Source: Shiella aurantiaca (GTDB taxonomy: Bacteria > Bacteroidota > Bacteroidia > Cytophagales > Cyclobacteriaceae). Taken from it: a stretch of DNA of 64,000 nt. Each line of letters starts with the position of its first letter. Positions within the stretch are counted from its first letter, which is position 1. The translations under genes and the position numbers were made by a program. The notes below the pieces were generated by a model. That model worked only from the letters and a program-made list of their open reading frames with translations. It was not told where the DNA came from and searched no databases. The stretch spans positions 435,507-499,506 of the forward strand of contig JAUHJS010000003.1 of assembly GCA_030412945.1 (NCBI GenBank). Reading direction: 5' to 3'. Of the stretch, positions 47,763 to 55,587 are shown piece by piece.

Positions 47763-48810
47763 TATTCTTTAAAGATGCGGGCAAATTTAGTACTTTTTCT
47801 TCAAGTGCTCTCAATTGCTTCACCAAATCGGGAAGTTTCTTAAAGGCGGCATAGGTTTTAAGGTAACTGCCGTGGTCGAAGGCGGGACTGCCCATCCATA
47901 CGGTGCCTTCTTCGGTAATGGTTTTGCTGATGCCGGATTGTGCAGCTATGGTGGTTTTATTGGCGATTTGCAGGTGACCTACTATGCCCACTTGCCCGGC
48001 TACTACACAGTTTTCGCCTACTTTGGCCGAGCCTGAAATACCCGCTTGAGCAGCTACTACGGTATTTTTACCCACCTCTACATTATGGGCAATCTGAATT
48101 AGATTATCAAGTTTTACGCCTTTTCGGATAATGGTAGAACCCATGGTTGCGCAGTCGATTACGGTATTGGCACCGATATCTACATTGTCTTCGATGATTA
48201 CATTGCCTAGTTGGGGGATGGTTTTGTACGTACCATCGGCCTGTGGAGCAAAGCCGAATCCATCACTGCCGATTACAGTACCTGAATGGATAACACAGTG
48301 GCTTCCTATCACGGTTTTGCTATATACTTTTACGCCCGCATAAATGATGGTGTTGTCGCCAATGGTCACATTATCACCGATATAGGCATTGGGATAGATT
48401 TTTACATTCTTTCCGATTTTTACCTGGTGACCGATATAAGAAAATGCCCCGCGGTAAATCCCTTCACCCACTTCTGACTTGTCACCAATAAAGGAGGGTT
48501 GTTCCACGCCTTGCTTTTGAAAGCTGATAAGTTGATGGTATTGTTCTAATAATAGGGTAAAGCTGGTATAAGGATCGTCAACAAGAATAAGGCTAGGATG
48601 GATTTCTTTCTGGGCAACAAAGCCTTTTTTGGCAATTACTGCACCTGCCTGAGAAGTGTATAGGTAGTTCTCGTATTTAGGGTTTGACAAGAAAGAAATG
48701 TCCGAAGGGCCGGCCGTTTCTATCTTTCCTAGATTATTGATTTTTCTAGTGCCATCTCCTACCACTTCTCCGCCTAGCATCGAGGCAATCTGGCTAACGC
48801 TAAATTCCAT
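47752..48810 (-). CDS. lpxD: UDP-3-O-(3-hydroxyacyl)glucosamine N-acyltransferase
   Basis: 352 residues. N-terminal uridine-binding domain (VSQIASMLGGEVVGDG) then a long hexapeptide-repeat helix (GVKVYSKTVIGSHCVIHSGTVIGSDGFGFAP), with catalytic His in IAHNVEVGKNTVVAAQAGISGS. It N-acylates the product of LpxC. A TAACTTTG -7-like box sits at 48845-48852 inside the end of the HD gene, so lpxD may have its own promoter. Confidence 0.95.
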   Translation of the reverse strand: MEFSVSQIASMLGGEVVGDGTRKINNLGKIETAGPSDISFLSNPKYENYLYTSQAGAVIAKKGFVAQKEIHPSLILVDDPYTSFTLLLEQYHQLISFQKQGVEQPSFIGDKSEVGEGIYRGAFSYIGHQVKIGKNVKIYPNAYIGDNVTIGDNTIIYAGVKVYSKTVIGSHCVIHSGTVIGSDGFGFAPQADGTYKTIPQLGNVIIEDNVDIGANTVIDCATMGSTIIRKGVKLDNLIQIAHNVEVGKNTVVAAQAGISGSAKVGENCVVAGQVGIVGHLQIANKTTIAAQSGISKTITEEGTVWMGSPAFDHGSYLKTYAAFKKLPDLVKQLRALEEKVLNLPASLKNNEY

Positions 48811-48835
48811 TTAGTAAAGCTAAAATAACACAAAC

Positions 48836-50071
48836 TTAATCTTGCAAAGTTACACTTTTGGGCCAGCAAAGGTAATTTTTTCGTACAATTTTGCTCATGG
48901 CCTTAATGTTGGGCAAATCAGAGGCTTTGGTGATTTCCACAATGGCACCCGATTTTAGCCGTATATTGATTTTCTGTTTTTCCATCAAATAGGCCGAATT
49001 AGAAAGTACGCCTTTGTCTATCAGGAACTCAGCTTCATTTTCCGATACCTGCATTTGCTGAGCAATGCTTTGTTTGACCTTACTTATCTCTTCTTTGCTA
49101 CTCGGGTTAGGCCCTAACTTGATGGTGAAAAGTTGCCTACCTAGAAGGCTGCTTGCCAGGTAGGAGAGTACCTTGTCGGGATGATTTTCAGCTGATTTTA
49201 TAGCCGACCATATGTCAAAATCATCCAAAGCAAGGTAATGGCGCAAGACCTCTTCTTGGGTAGTGAGGATATCAAAGCGTACCGGATTTTGTAAAAAGTA
49301 TTTCAATGCGGCCGAACCCTCTACATAATGGCCTTTTTGTACCAAATATTTCGCCCTTTTGATAAATAAAGTGAGCATCTTTTCGGCACTTACGGCTGTT
49401 TTGTGTAGGTAAACTTGCCAATACATCAAACGTCTGGCGCCCAGAAAGTTCTCAATCGAATAAATTCCTTTTTCTTCCACCACCAGCTCATCGTTTTCTA
49501 TGCTCAGCATCTCGATGATACGGTTTACCCCAATAGTACCTTCAAACACTCCAGTGAAAAAGCAGTCTCGGTTGAGGTAATCCAATCGGTCGATATCCAA
49601 CTGGCTGCTGACCAAGCTGTGCAAAAACTTGCGGTGATAGGTATTGGTAAAGATGGCGATGGCCATATCGAGCTTGCCTTTAAACTGCTCATTGAGCGAT
49701 TTCATCAGTAGTAAAGAAAGCTCTTCATGGTGTAGGCTTTTTATTAGGCTAAACTCTAGCGTATGCGAAAAGGGGCCGTGACCTACATCGTGCAACAAAA
49801 TGGCAATTTGTGCGGCTTGATATTCTTCGGGACTTATCATGTGCCCCTTGCTCCTCAAGCTATCTAAAGCATTGCCCATCAGGTGCATGGCGCCCATGGC
49901 ATGATGAAAACGCGTATGAAGCGCCCCGGGATATACATAATCAGTCAAACCTAGCTGTTTGATTCTCCGTAACCGTTGGAAGTACGGATGCTCTATAATC
50001 TGGTAAATCAAATCATCGTTTACGGTGATAAACCCGTAAAGCGGGTCACTAAAAATCTTTTTTTTAGCCAA
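48836..50071 (-). CDS. HD-domain phosphohydrolase
   Basis: 411 residues from a TTG start; no ATG precedes the conserved FSDPLYGFITVNDDL. HD metal ligands: YPGALHTRFHHAMGAM, ILLHDVGHGPFSHTLE and later DIDRLDYLNRD. This is the dGTPase-like/YdhJ-type HD family, which may act on nucleotides; substrate unknown. Location before lpxD is common in Bacteroidota. It is divergent from porX across 42 bases. Confidence 0.9.
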   Translation of the reverse strand: MAKKKIFSDPLYGFITVNDDLIYQIIEHPYFQRLRRIKQLGLTDYVYPGALHTRFHHAMGAMHLMGNALDSLRSKGHMISPEEYQAAQIAILLHDVGHGPFSHTLEFSLIKSLHHEELSLLLMKSLNEQFKGKLDMAIAIFTNTYHRKFLHSLVSSQLDIDRLDYLNRDCFFTGVFEGTIGVNRIIEMLSIENDELVVEEKGIYSIENFLGARRLMYWQVYLHKTAVSAEKMLTLFIKRAKYLVQKGHYVEGSAALKYFLQNPVRFDILTTQEEVLRHYLALDDFDIWSAIKSAENHPDKVLSYLASSLLGRQLFTIKLGPNPSSKEEISKVKQSIAQQMQVSENEAEFLIDKGVLSNSAYLMEKQKINIRLKSGAIVEITKASDLPNIKAMSKIVRKNYLCWPKSVTLQD

Positions 50072-50113
50072 GGTTATGTTGAATAAGTGAATTTATTGCC
50101 TAATTTATCGACT

Positions 50114-51673
50114 ATGCAAAGATATAGTATTTTATGGGCCGATGATGAAATCGACCTGCTAAAACCACACATTCTGTTTCTCACCGCCAAAGGCTACGAC
50201 ATCACACCTGTGAACAACGGGGCTGAGGCTATTGATAAATGTAATTCCGAAACATTCGATATCGTTTTTTTGGATGAAAACATGCCCGGCATGAGCGGGC
50301 TTGAGGCATTGACTTTTATAAAAGCGAGCAAGCCCAATCTTCCTGTAATCATGATTACCAAAAGTGAGGAAGAGTACATTATGGAAGAGGCTATTGGTTC
50401 TAAGATTGCCGATTACCTGATAAAACCCCTCAACCCTAATCAAATCCTGATTTCAGTTAAGAAAATATTGGACAATAAGCGACTGGTAAACCAAAAAACC
50501 ACTATGGGCTACCAGCAGGATTTTAGAAATATCATGATGGCCTTCAACGACCACATGAGTCATTCGGAATGGGCAGATTTGTATAAAAAGCTAGTGTATT
50601 GGGAAATAGAGATGGAGCAAACCGATAACAAAGGTATGGCTGAGGTACTCGAGACCCAGAAAAGTGAAGCCAATGCCAATTTTACTAAGTTTATAAGCAA
50701 GAACTATGAATCGTGGCTTAACGATGCATCTGTAGATAAACCTCTTCTGAGTCATCAACTTATGAAGAAAAAGGTGTTTCCCGAGCTAGGCGAGCAACCT
50801 GTTTTTTTCATCCTGATTGATAACCTCCGCTACGACCAGTGGAAGATTATCGAGAAAGACGTGGCCGAACTATTCACCATCAAGCAAGAAGAAAGCTATT
50901 TCAGTATTTTGCCTACCACAACGGCTTATGCCCGAAATGCCATCTTCTCGGGCATGTTGCCTTTGGATATGGCCAAATATCACCCCGACCTCTGGAGTAA
51001 TGAAGGGGACGATGAAGGGAAGAATAACAATGAAGAGGAATTTTTGCGCAGGCAATTGAAAAAGCAGACGCTGCAAATCAAGATGAGCTATCATAAGATT
51101 ATACATGCCTCGCAGGGGAAGCAGTTGTATGATAACCTACCCAATTTGATGCATAATTCATTGAACGTGTTGGTGTATAATTTCGTGGATATGCTTTCGC
51201 ATGCACGCACCGATATGCAAATGATACGGGAGCTTGCCCCCGATGAAGGTGCCTATCGTTCGCTTACGCTGAGTTGGTTCAATCATTCCTCCCTGTTCGA
51301 TACCCTCAAATGGTTGTCTGAAAAGAAAGTAAAAGTGATACTCACTACCGATCACGGCACTATTCGGGTGAAAAAGCCTTTTAAAATTGTAGGGGATAGA
51401 AATACCAATACCAACCTACGCTATAAGCAAGGCAAAAACTTGGGTTACGAGGGTAATAACGTACTGGAAGTCCGCAAACCGGAAAGCTTCTTTTTGCCTC
51501 GTACTAATGTGTCCACCTCGTATGTATTTGCTACGGACGATACCTTTTTTGCTTACCCCAATAACTACAATCAGTACGTGAGTATCTACAAAGACACCTT
51601 TCAGCATGGGGGAGTTTCGCTCGAAGAAATGATAATTCCTTTTATTTTGCTAACTTCGAAATCGAGTCGATAA
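50114..51673 (+). CDS. porX: T9SS regulator PorX (receiver plus PglZ domain)
   Basis: 519 residues from the ATG at 50114; an in-frame GTG at 50087 adds nine residues without similarity. Receiver domain (1-120): YSILWADDEIDLLKPHILFL, D54 in FLDENMPG, K104. A helical linker leads to a PglZ/alkaline phosphatase-like domain with metal/nucleophile residues D236 (ILIDNLRYDQW), T268-T270, D359 and H363 (VDMLSHAR) and D413-H414 (TTDHG). In Porphyromonas PorX with PorY controls T9SS genes and the PglZ part hydrolyses nucleotides. PorY is not in the window. Two T9SS substrates and a possible third are encoded here. Confidence 0.95.
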   Translation: MQRYSILWADDEIDLLKPHILFLTAKGYDITPVNNGAEAIDKCNSETFDIVFLDENMPGMSGLEALTFIKASKPNLPVIMITKSEEEYIMEEAIGSKIADYLIKPLNPNQILISVKKILDNKRLVNQKTTMGYQQDFRNIMMAFNDHMSHSEWADLYKKLVYWEIEMEQTDNKGMAEVLETQKSEANANFTKFISKNYESWLNDASVDKPLLSHQLMKKKVFPELGEQPVFFILIDNLRYDQWKIIEKDVAELFTIKQEESYFSILPTTTAYARNAIFSGMLPLDMAKYHPDLWSNEGDDEGKNNNEEEFLRRQLKKQTLQIKMSYHKIIHASQGKQLYDNLPNLMHNSLNVLVYNFVDMLSHARTDMQMIRELAPDEGAYRSLTLSWFNHSSLFDTLKWLSEKKVKVILTTDHGTIRVKKPFKIVGDRNTNTNLRYKQGKNLGYEGNNVLEVRKPESFFLPRTNVSTSYVFATDDTFFAYPNNYNQYVSIYKDTFQHGGVSLEEMIIPFILLTSKSSR

Positions 51674-51681
51674 ACGGAGCG

Positions 51682-52101
51682 ATGATTTGGGAAAATGTGA
51701 GGCAAGAAGAGCTTGCTACAGTAGCTAGGGAAGTATTAGCGAAGGCCAAGGGCCATACAGTTTGGTTGTTAGAAGGGGAGATGGGCGCAGGGAAAACCAC
51801 CTTTATAAAGGCACTTTGTCAAGAGCTAAAGGTGAAAGATGCAGTAAGCAGCCCTTCGTATGCCTTGGTGAATCAATACCTCAGCGAGGATGGAGAAGAA
51901 ATCTATCATTTTGACTTTTATCGCATTAAGGACGCCTGGGAAGCACAAGAAATTGGCACCGAGGAATACCTGGCAAGTGGGAATTTATGCTTGATTGAAT
52001 GGTCAGAGCGCATTGCACCCTTATTGCCTACCGATGTTCTTACTGTATATATTACTATTTCATCCGATACTACACGAACCATACGCGTTGATTTTCCATG
52101 A
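51682..52101 (+). CDS. tsaE: tRNA threonylcarbamoyladenosine ATPase TsaE
   Basis: 139 residues. P-loop LEGEMGAGKTTFIKAL, then VSSPSYALVNQY, IYHFDFYRIKD, and LIEWSERIAPLLP, all standard. It is the ATPase partner of TsaB/TsaD making t6A37 in tRNAs. It begins eight bases after porX and overlaps the next gene by four. Confidence 0.95.
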   Translation: MIWENVRQEELATVAREVLAKAKGHTVWLLEGEMGAGKTTFIKALCQELKVKDAVSSPSYALVNQYLSEDGEEIYHFDFYRIKDAWEAQEIGTEEYLASGNLCLIEWSERIAPLLPTDVLTVYITISSDTTRTIRVDFP

Positions 52102-53321
52102 ATAAGCCTACATCCGGATTTGAAAAACTGGCCAAAGAATCAAGTCTTTATCCGCAAGAGTCTTTATTAAAAGTGAAAGAAGGGAAAAACGCTCTCTTTA
52201 TTGGCGTTCCCAAGGAAACCTCTTTACAAGAAAACCGAGTGCCGCTCACACCTGAGGCGGTAGCTATTTTGGTACTCAATGGACACGAAGTATGGATTGA
52301 GGCCGGTGCCGGAGCGGGTTCTAAATTTAGCGATAAGGAGTTCAGCGATGTGGGGGCTAAAATCGTGTACAATACCAAAGAAGTGTATGAAGCCAATATT
52401 ATTCTTAAAATTGAGCCTCCCACTTTAGAAGAGATAGAAATGATTAAGCCGGGCCGAACCATAATTTCGGCCATTCAGCTCGGTAGCCAGTCGCCCAAAT
52501 ACATACAAGCTATCAATGAGCGCAAGCTTACGGCCATTGCCTACGAACTCATTGAAGATAAAGTAGGAGGAATGCCCTTTGTGCGTTCCATGAGCGAAAT
52601 TGCGGGTAGTACCGTTATGCTCATTGCGGCCGAATATTTAAGTAGTGTAAATCATGGTAGGGGTATTATTTTAGGTGGAATTACAGGCGTGCCACCCACT
52701 AAAGTAGTAATTCTAGGAGCGGGAACCGTAGCCGAATATGCGGCCAGAACGGCTTTGGGCCTAGGGGCTGAAATTCAGATATTTGACAGCCATATCTATA
52801 AACTTCGCAGAATCAAACATACCCTTGGCCAACAGGTGTACACGGCTACTATCGATACCACCTTACTTAGCGAATCGCTCAAAAATGCCGATGTGGTAAT
52901 TGGCGCTATTCGTGCCGAGCGCGGTCGCAATAAATGTGTAGTAACGGAAGAAATGGTGGCCGCCATGAAGCCCGATTCGATCATAATAGATGTGAGCATC
53001 GATCAAGGAGGATGCGTAGAAACCTCCGAAATTACCACGCATGATAGACCTATCTTCAAAAAACATGGCGTAATTCACTATTGTGTGCCCAATATTGCCT
53101 CTCGGGTAGCGCGTACCGCCACCTATGCTTTTAGTAATATCATTTCGCACATGCTGCTACAAGCCGCTGAAATGGGCGGTATGGAAGATATGATTTTCAA
53201 TAGTCGCTGGTTTATGCGGGGGGTATATTGCTATAAAGGCTATTTGACCAATGCCCACGTGGCCCGTAAGTTCAACCTCAAGCACAAAGATTTGAATTTG
53301 TTTATGGCAGCCCGTTTTTAA
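52098..53321 (+). CDS. ald: Alanine dehydrogenase-family protein with altered active site
   Basis: 407 residues. The family frame is clear: VPKETSLQENRVPLTP, ILKIEPP with K104, GRGIILGGITGVPPTKVVILGAGTVAEYAA Rossmann motif and IIDVSIDQGGC with the conserved Asp. The segment equivalent to the alanine dehydrogenase His (usually YLHLA) reads AIQLG, with Q127. Bacteroidota annotations call this alanine dehydrogenase, but the His-to-Gln change means activity on alanine should be checked. The ATGA overlap couples it to tsaE. Confidence 0.85.
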   Translation: MNKPTSGFEKLAKESSLYPQESLLKVKEGKNALFIGVPKETSLQENRVPLTPEAVAILVLNGHEVWIEAGAGAGSKFSDKEFSDVGAKIVYNTKEVYEANIILKIEPPTLEEIEMIKPGRTIISAIQLGSQSPKYIQAINERKLTAIAYELIEDKVGGMPFVRSMSEIAGSTVMLIAAEYLSSVNHGRGIILGGITGVPPTKVVILGAGTVAEYAARTALGLGAEIQIFDSHIYKLRRIKHTLGQQVYTATIDTTLLSESLKNADVVIGAIRAERGRNKCVVTEEMVAAMKPDSIIIDVSIDQGGCVETSEITTHDRPIFKKHGVIHYCVPNIASRVARTATYAFSNIISHMLLQAAEMGGMEDMIFNSRWFMRGVYCYKGYLTNAHVARKFNLKHKDLNLFMAARF

Positions 53322-53391
53322 AGTCAGATATGTCTATACCTTATTTACTTTTTCCAGTTAGTATTTACAAGGAAATTTGATAGCTTAAGGT

Positions 53392-53865
53392 ATGGATTTT
53401 AAAAGATTAACCCTATATGTAGATACTTCTGTTTTAGGGGGTTATTTCGATATCGAGTTTGCAAAAGAAACACAAAAACTTTTCGATAATCTATCAGAGT
53501 CGAAATATGATATCATGTACTCCTCCGTGACGGAAGATGAATTGTTGTATGCACCTGAGCCCGTTCAAGAACTTTTAAACCAAATCCCTCAAAAACTTAA
53601 AAGGAGGGTTGAGTTAACAGAAGAGGCAGTACAATTGGCGGACACATATATAAAAGAAAAGGTCGTTGGTAAAACAAGCCGAGAAGACTGTTTTCATATT
53701 GCATTGGCTACCATACATAAAGCTGATGTGCTTGTAAGTTGGAACTTTAAACACATAGTTAATATTTTTAGAATAAGAGGGTATAATGCGGTGAATTTGA
53801 AACTTGGCTATGCGCAAATTGATATTCGTTCGCCCAAAGACATTATAGACAATGAAGAAGAGTAA
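53392..53865 (+). CDS. PIN-domain toxin-like ribonuclease
   Basis: 157 residues. PIN acidic residues can be placed: D11 in LYVDTSVLGGYFD, E48/E50 in SVTEDEL, D99 in SREDCFHIALA, D112 in KADVLVSWNFKH. The SWNFKHIV motif is typical of a PIN branch found in toxin-antitoxin pairs. Such proteins cut RNA. A short overlapping gene downstream is the likely antitoxin, so the order is toxin first. Confidence 0.85.
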   Translation: MDFKRLTLYVDTSVLGGYFDIEFAKETQKLFDNLSESKYDIMYSSVTEDELLYAPEPVQELLNQIPQKLKRRVELTEEAVQLADTYIKEKVVGKTSREDCFHIALATIHKADVLVSWNFKHIVNIFRIRGYNAVNLKLGYAQIDIRSPKDIIDNEEE

Positions 53866-54013
53866 AGAAAAAAGTGTGATCAAAGGCTTTGAGGCCGTAA
53901 AGTTTATGAGGAAAGTTCGAGATGAAATTTCGAAAGATATTGCGGATATGGACTTTCAAGAAATAAAAAAGTATTTCGAAAATCGTAGACTAAAAATAAG
54001 TATCAAGAAATAA
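53852..54013 (+). CDS. Small 53-residue putative antitoxin of the PIN protein
   Basis: An ATG at 53852 overlaps the PIN gene end by 14 bases and opens a frame of 53 codons closing at TAA (54011-54013). The product is lysine-rich and helical: MKKSKEKSVIKGFEAVKFMRK, then a segment with RDEISKDIADM and ending KISIKK. Position, overlap, size and the FEAVKFMR helix are typical of the VapB-like partner of such PIN toxins. No ribosome site is clear because the start lies within the upstream gene, consistent with translational coupling. Confidence 0.75.
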   Translation: MKKSKEKSVIKGFEAVKFMRKVRDEISKDIADMDFQEIKKYFENRRLKISIKK

Positions 54014-54044
54014 GATGCCCATTAAAGGTGCAAGTTGCTGTTAG

Positions 54045-54074
54045 TTGAAAGTTCGAGACTGTTTACTAACTTTG
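54045..54074 (+). promoter_or_regulatory. Promoter of the FkbM-SET operon
   Basis: TTG (54045-54047), a 19-base spacer and TAACTTTG (54067-54074) match the Bacteroidota promoter exactly. It lies in the only gap between the toxin-antitoxin pair and the FkbM gene, about 66 bases before the start codon. Confidence 0.65.
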
Positions 54075-54140
54075 GCTTCCCATTACGGAGGTGCCGTAAT
54101 GACTTCTATCAATAGCTATCGGGTCTAGTTACTTTTCTTC

Positions 54141-55004
54141 ATGTTCAACCGATTACTCAATCGTCTTCCACTCACTATTATCAAGATAAAAATTGCGGCC
54201 ATTTTGTACCGTTTGGTCAAGATATTCGTGTGGAACGACCATCAAATTATTACCCGTCAAAAGATTCGCTATGCCGTAGACCTTAAAGAAGGGCTTGATT
54301 TGTCCTTGTTTCTTTTTGGGTCTTTTCAAAAGCACGTTACGCATAGTGCATTATATAAAATCCCGGCTGATGCTACTATTATAGATATTGGTGCCAATGT
54401 AGGCCTTATGTCTTTACAGTTTGCCCAAATGGCGCCCCAAGGCAAGGTATATGCCTTTGAGCCTACCGATTACGCCTTTGGTAAGCTACAGAAGAACCTA
54501 AGTTTGAATCCCGATTTGGCACAGCGCATAGTAGTATATAAGTCGTTTGTATCGAATCAAGAGCAGGAAAAGGCTGAAATAGTAGCGTACAGCAGTTGGC
54601 AGGTGGCCGGAGCAAATAGTCACGATAAACATCCCGTACACTTGGGCAGTGCCATGGAAGCTTCGGATACTGGAAGTACTACTTTAGACGCCTTTGTAAA
54701 AGAAAAGCAGCTAAATCGGATCGATTTCTTGAAAATTGATACCGATGGCCATGAATTTGAGGTGTTTGGGGGCGCACAAGCTACTATTAAGCAGTTTCAA
54801 CCCGTGATTGTCTTTGAAATTGGTCAATATGTAATGCAGGAAAAAGGAATCGACTTCAGTTTCTATTACCAATACCTTAGTCCCTTGGGCTACAAGCTAT
54901 ACGACAGTAAATCGGAAAAAGCCATCACGCTTACTAATTACCAAGATATCATTCCCCGTAAAGGAACTATTGACATTATTGCCATCCCAGCAGCCAAATC
55001 ATGA
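54141..55004 (+). CDS. FkbM-family methyltransferase
   Basis: 287 residues. SAM motif ATIIDIGANVGLMSLQFAQ, then GKVYAFEPTDYAFGKLQKNL, the acidic FLKIDTDGHEFEVFGGAQATIKQF and VIVFEIGQ are FkbM signatures. The family O- or N-methylates sugars and natural products. It has its own promoter. The gene overlaps the SET-domain gene by four bases (ATGA), an uncommon partner. Substrate unknown. Confidence 0.9.
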   Translation: MFNRLLNRLPLTIIKIKIAAILYRLVKIFVWNDHQIITRQKIRYAVDLKEGLDLSLFLFGSFQKHVTHSALYKIPADATIIDIGANVGLMSLQFAQMAPQGKVYAFEPTDYAFGKLQKNLSLNPDLAQRIVVYKSFVSNQEQEKAEIVAYSSWQVAGANSHDKHPVHLGSAMEASDTGSTTLDAFVKEKQLNRIDFLKIDTDGHEFEVFGGAQATIKQFQPVIVFEIGQYVMQEKGIDFSFYYQYLSPLGYKLYDSKSEKAITLTNYQDIIPRKGTIDIIAIPAAKS

Positions 55005-55462
55005 TACTTTCGCGCTATTCTATACAACAATCGACCATACAAGGTGCCGGAAAAGGCCTCTTTCTCCAAGAAAGGGTGAAAAAAGGAAGTATCATGGTTG
55101 TTCCGGATGCTATCAATCGCATTTTAACCCTCGATGAGCTAAACACCTATCCTAAGGACAGCCTGGAGCAAGATAGTTCGGTGCGCTGGTTTGAAAACTA
55201 TTATACCGTAAACCTCGAATGGACGGATGAATGCTACATCAACCATAGTTTTGATTGCAATGGCATCTGGCATTTGGGGTTCATATTTGCCGCACGTGAT
55301 ATCGAGGCTGGGGAGGAAATGACCATAGATTATCGATTTATCATCCCCGAAGGAGAGGCCATGCCTTTTTTAGATGGGGCTAGCGGTCAGCCTATTATCG
55401 GGTATTCGTGGAAAGAAATCATGGCTAAATCCATGGAACAAGTACAAAGGGCGCTTTTTTAG
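55001..55462 (+). CDS. SET-domain protein
   Basis: 153 residues. SET elements: GAGKGLFLQERVKKGS (N-terminal strand), CYINHSFDCNGIWHLGFIFAARDIEAGEEMTIDYRF with NHS and the EEMTIDY motif of the pseudoknot. The usual NHSCxPN reads NHSFDCN. SET proteins methylate lysine; bacterial members are less common. It is translationally coupled to the FkbM gene. The stop codon lies within the terminator hairpin. Confidence 0.88.
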   Translation: MILSRYSIQQSTIQGAGKGLFLQERVKKGSIMVVPDAINRILTLDELNTYPKDSLEQDSSVRWFENYYTVNLEWTDECYINHSFDCNGIWHLGFIFAARDIEAGEEMTIDYRFIIPEGEAMPFLDGASGQPIIGYSWKEIMAKSMEQVQRALF

Positions 55463-55472
55463 CGCCTTTTTT
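55446..55472 (+). terminator. Terminator overlapping the SET gene stop
   Basis: AGGGCGCT / AGCGCCTT stem with T loop, followed by a T run. The TAG at 55460-55462 lies in the loop/right arm. Confidence 0.75.
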
Positions 55473-55520
55473 GTTTCATTACTATATATTTTAAAAGATA
55501 CAGTTAAAAATTTAACCTGA

Positions 55521-55554
55521 TTTTGAAAAGTGATATAGTATTTGCTTAATTTTG
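55521..55554 (+). promoter_or_regulatory. Promoter of glutamine synthetase III
   Basis: TTTTG (55521-55525), 21-base spacer, TAATTTTG (55547-55554). Transcription would begin near 55561, which excludes the in-frame upstream start at 55552 and supports the ATG at 55588. Confidence 0.6.
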
Positions 55555-55587
55555 CCTCGTATTTTAAACCAATCTATCAAAAATACC

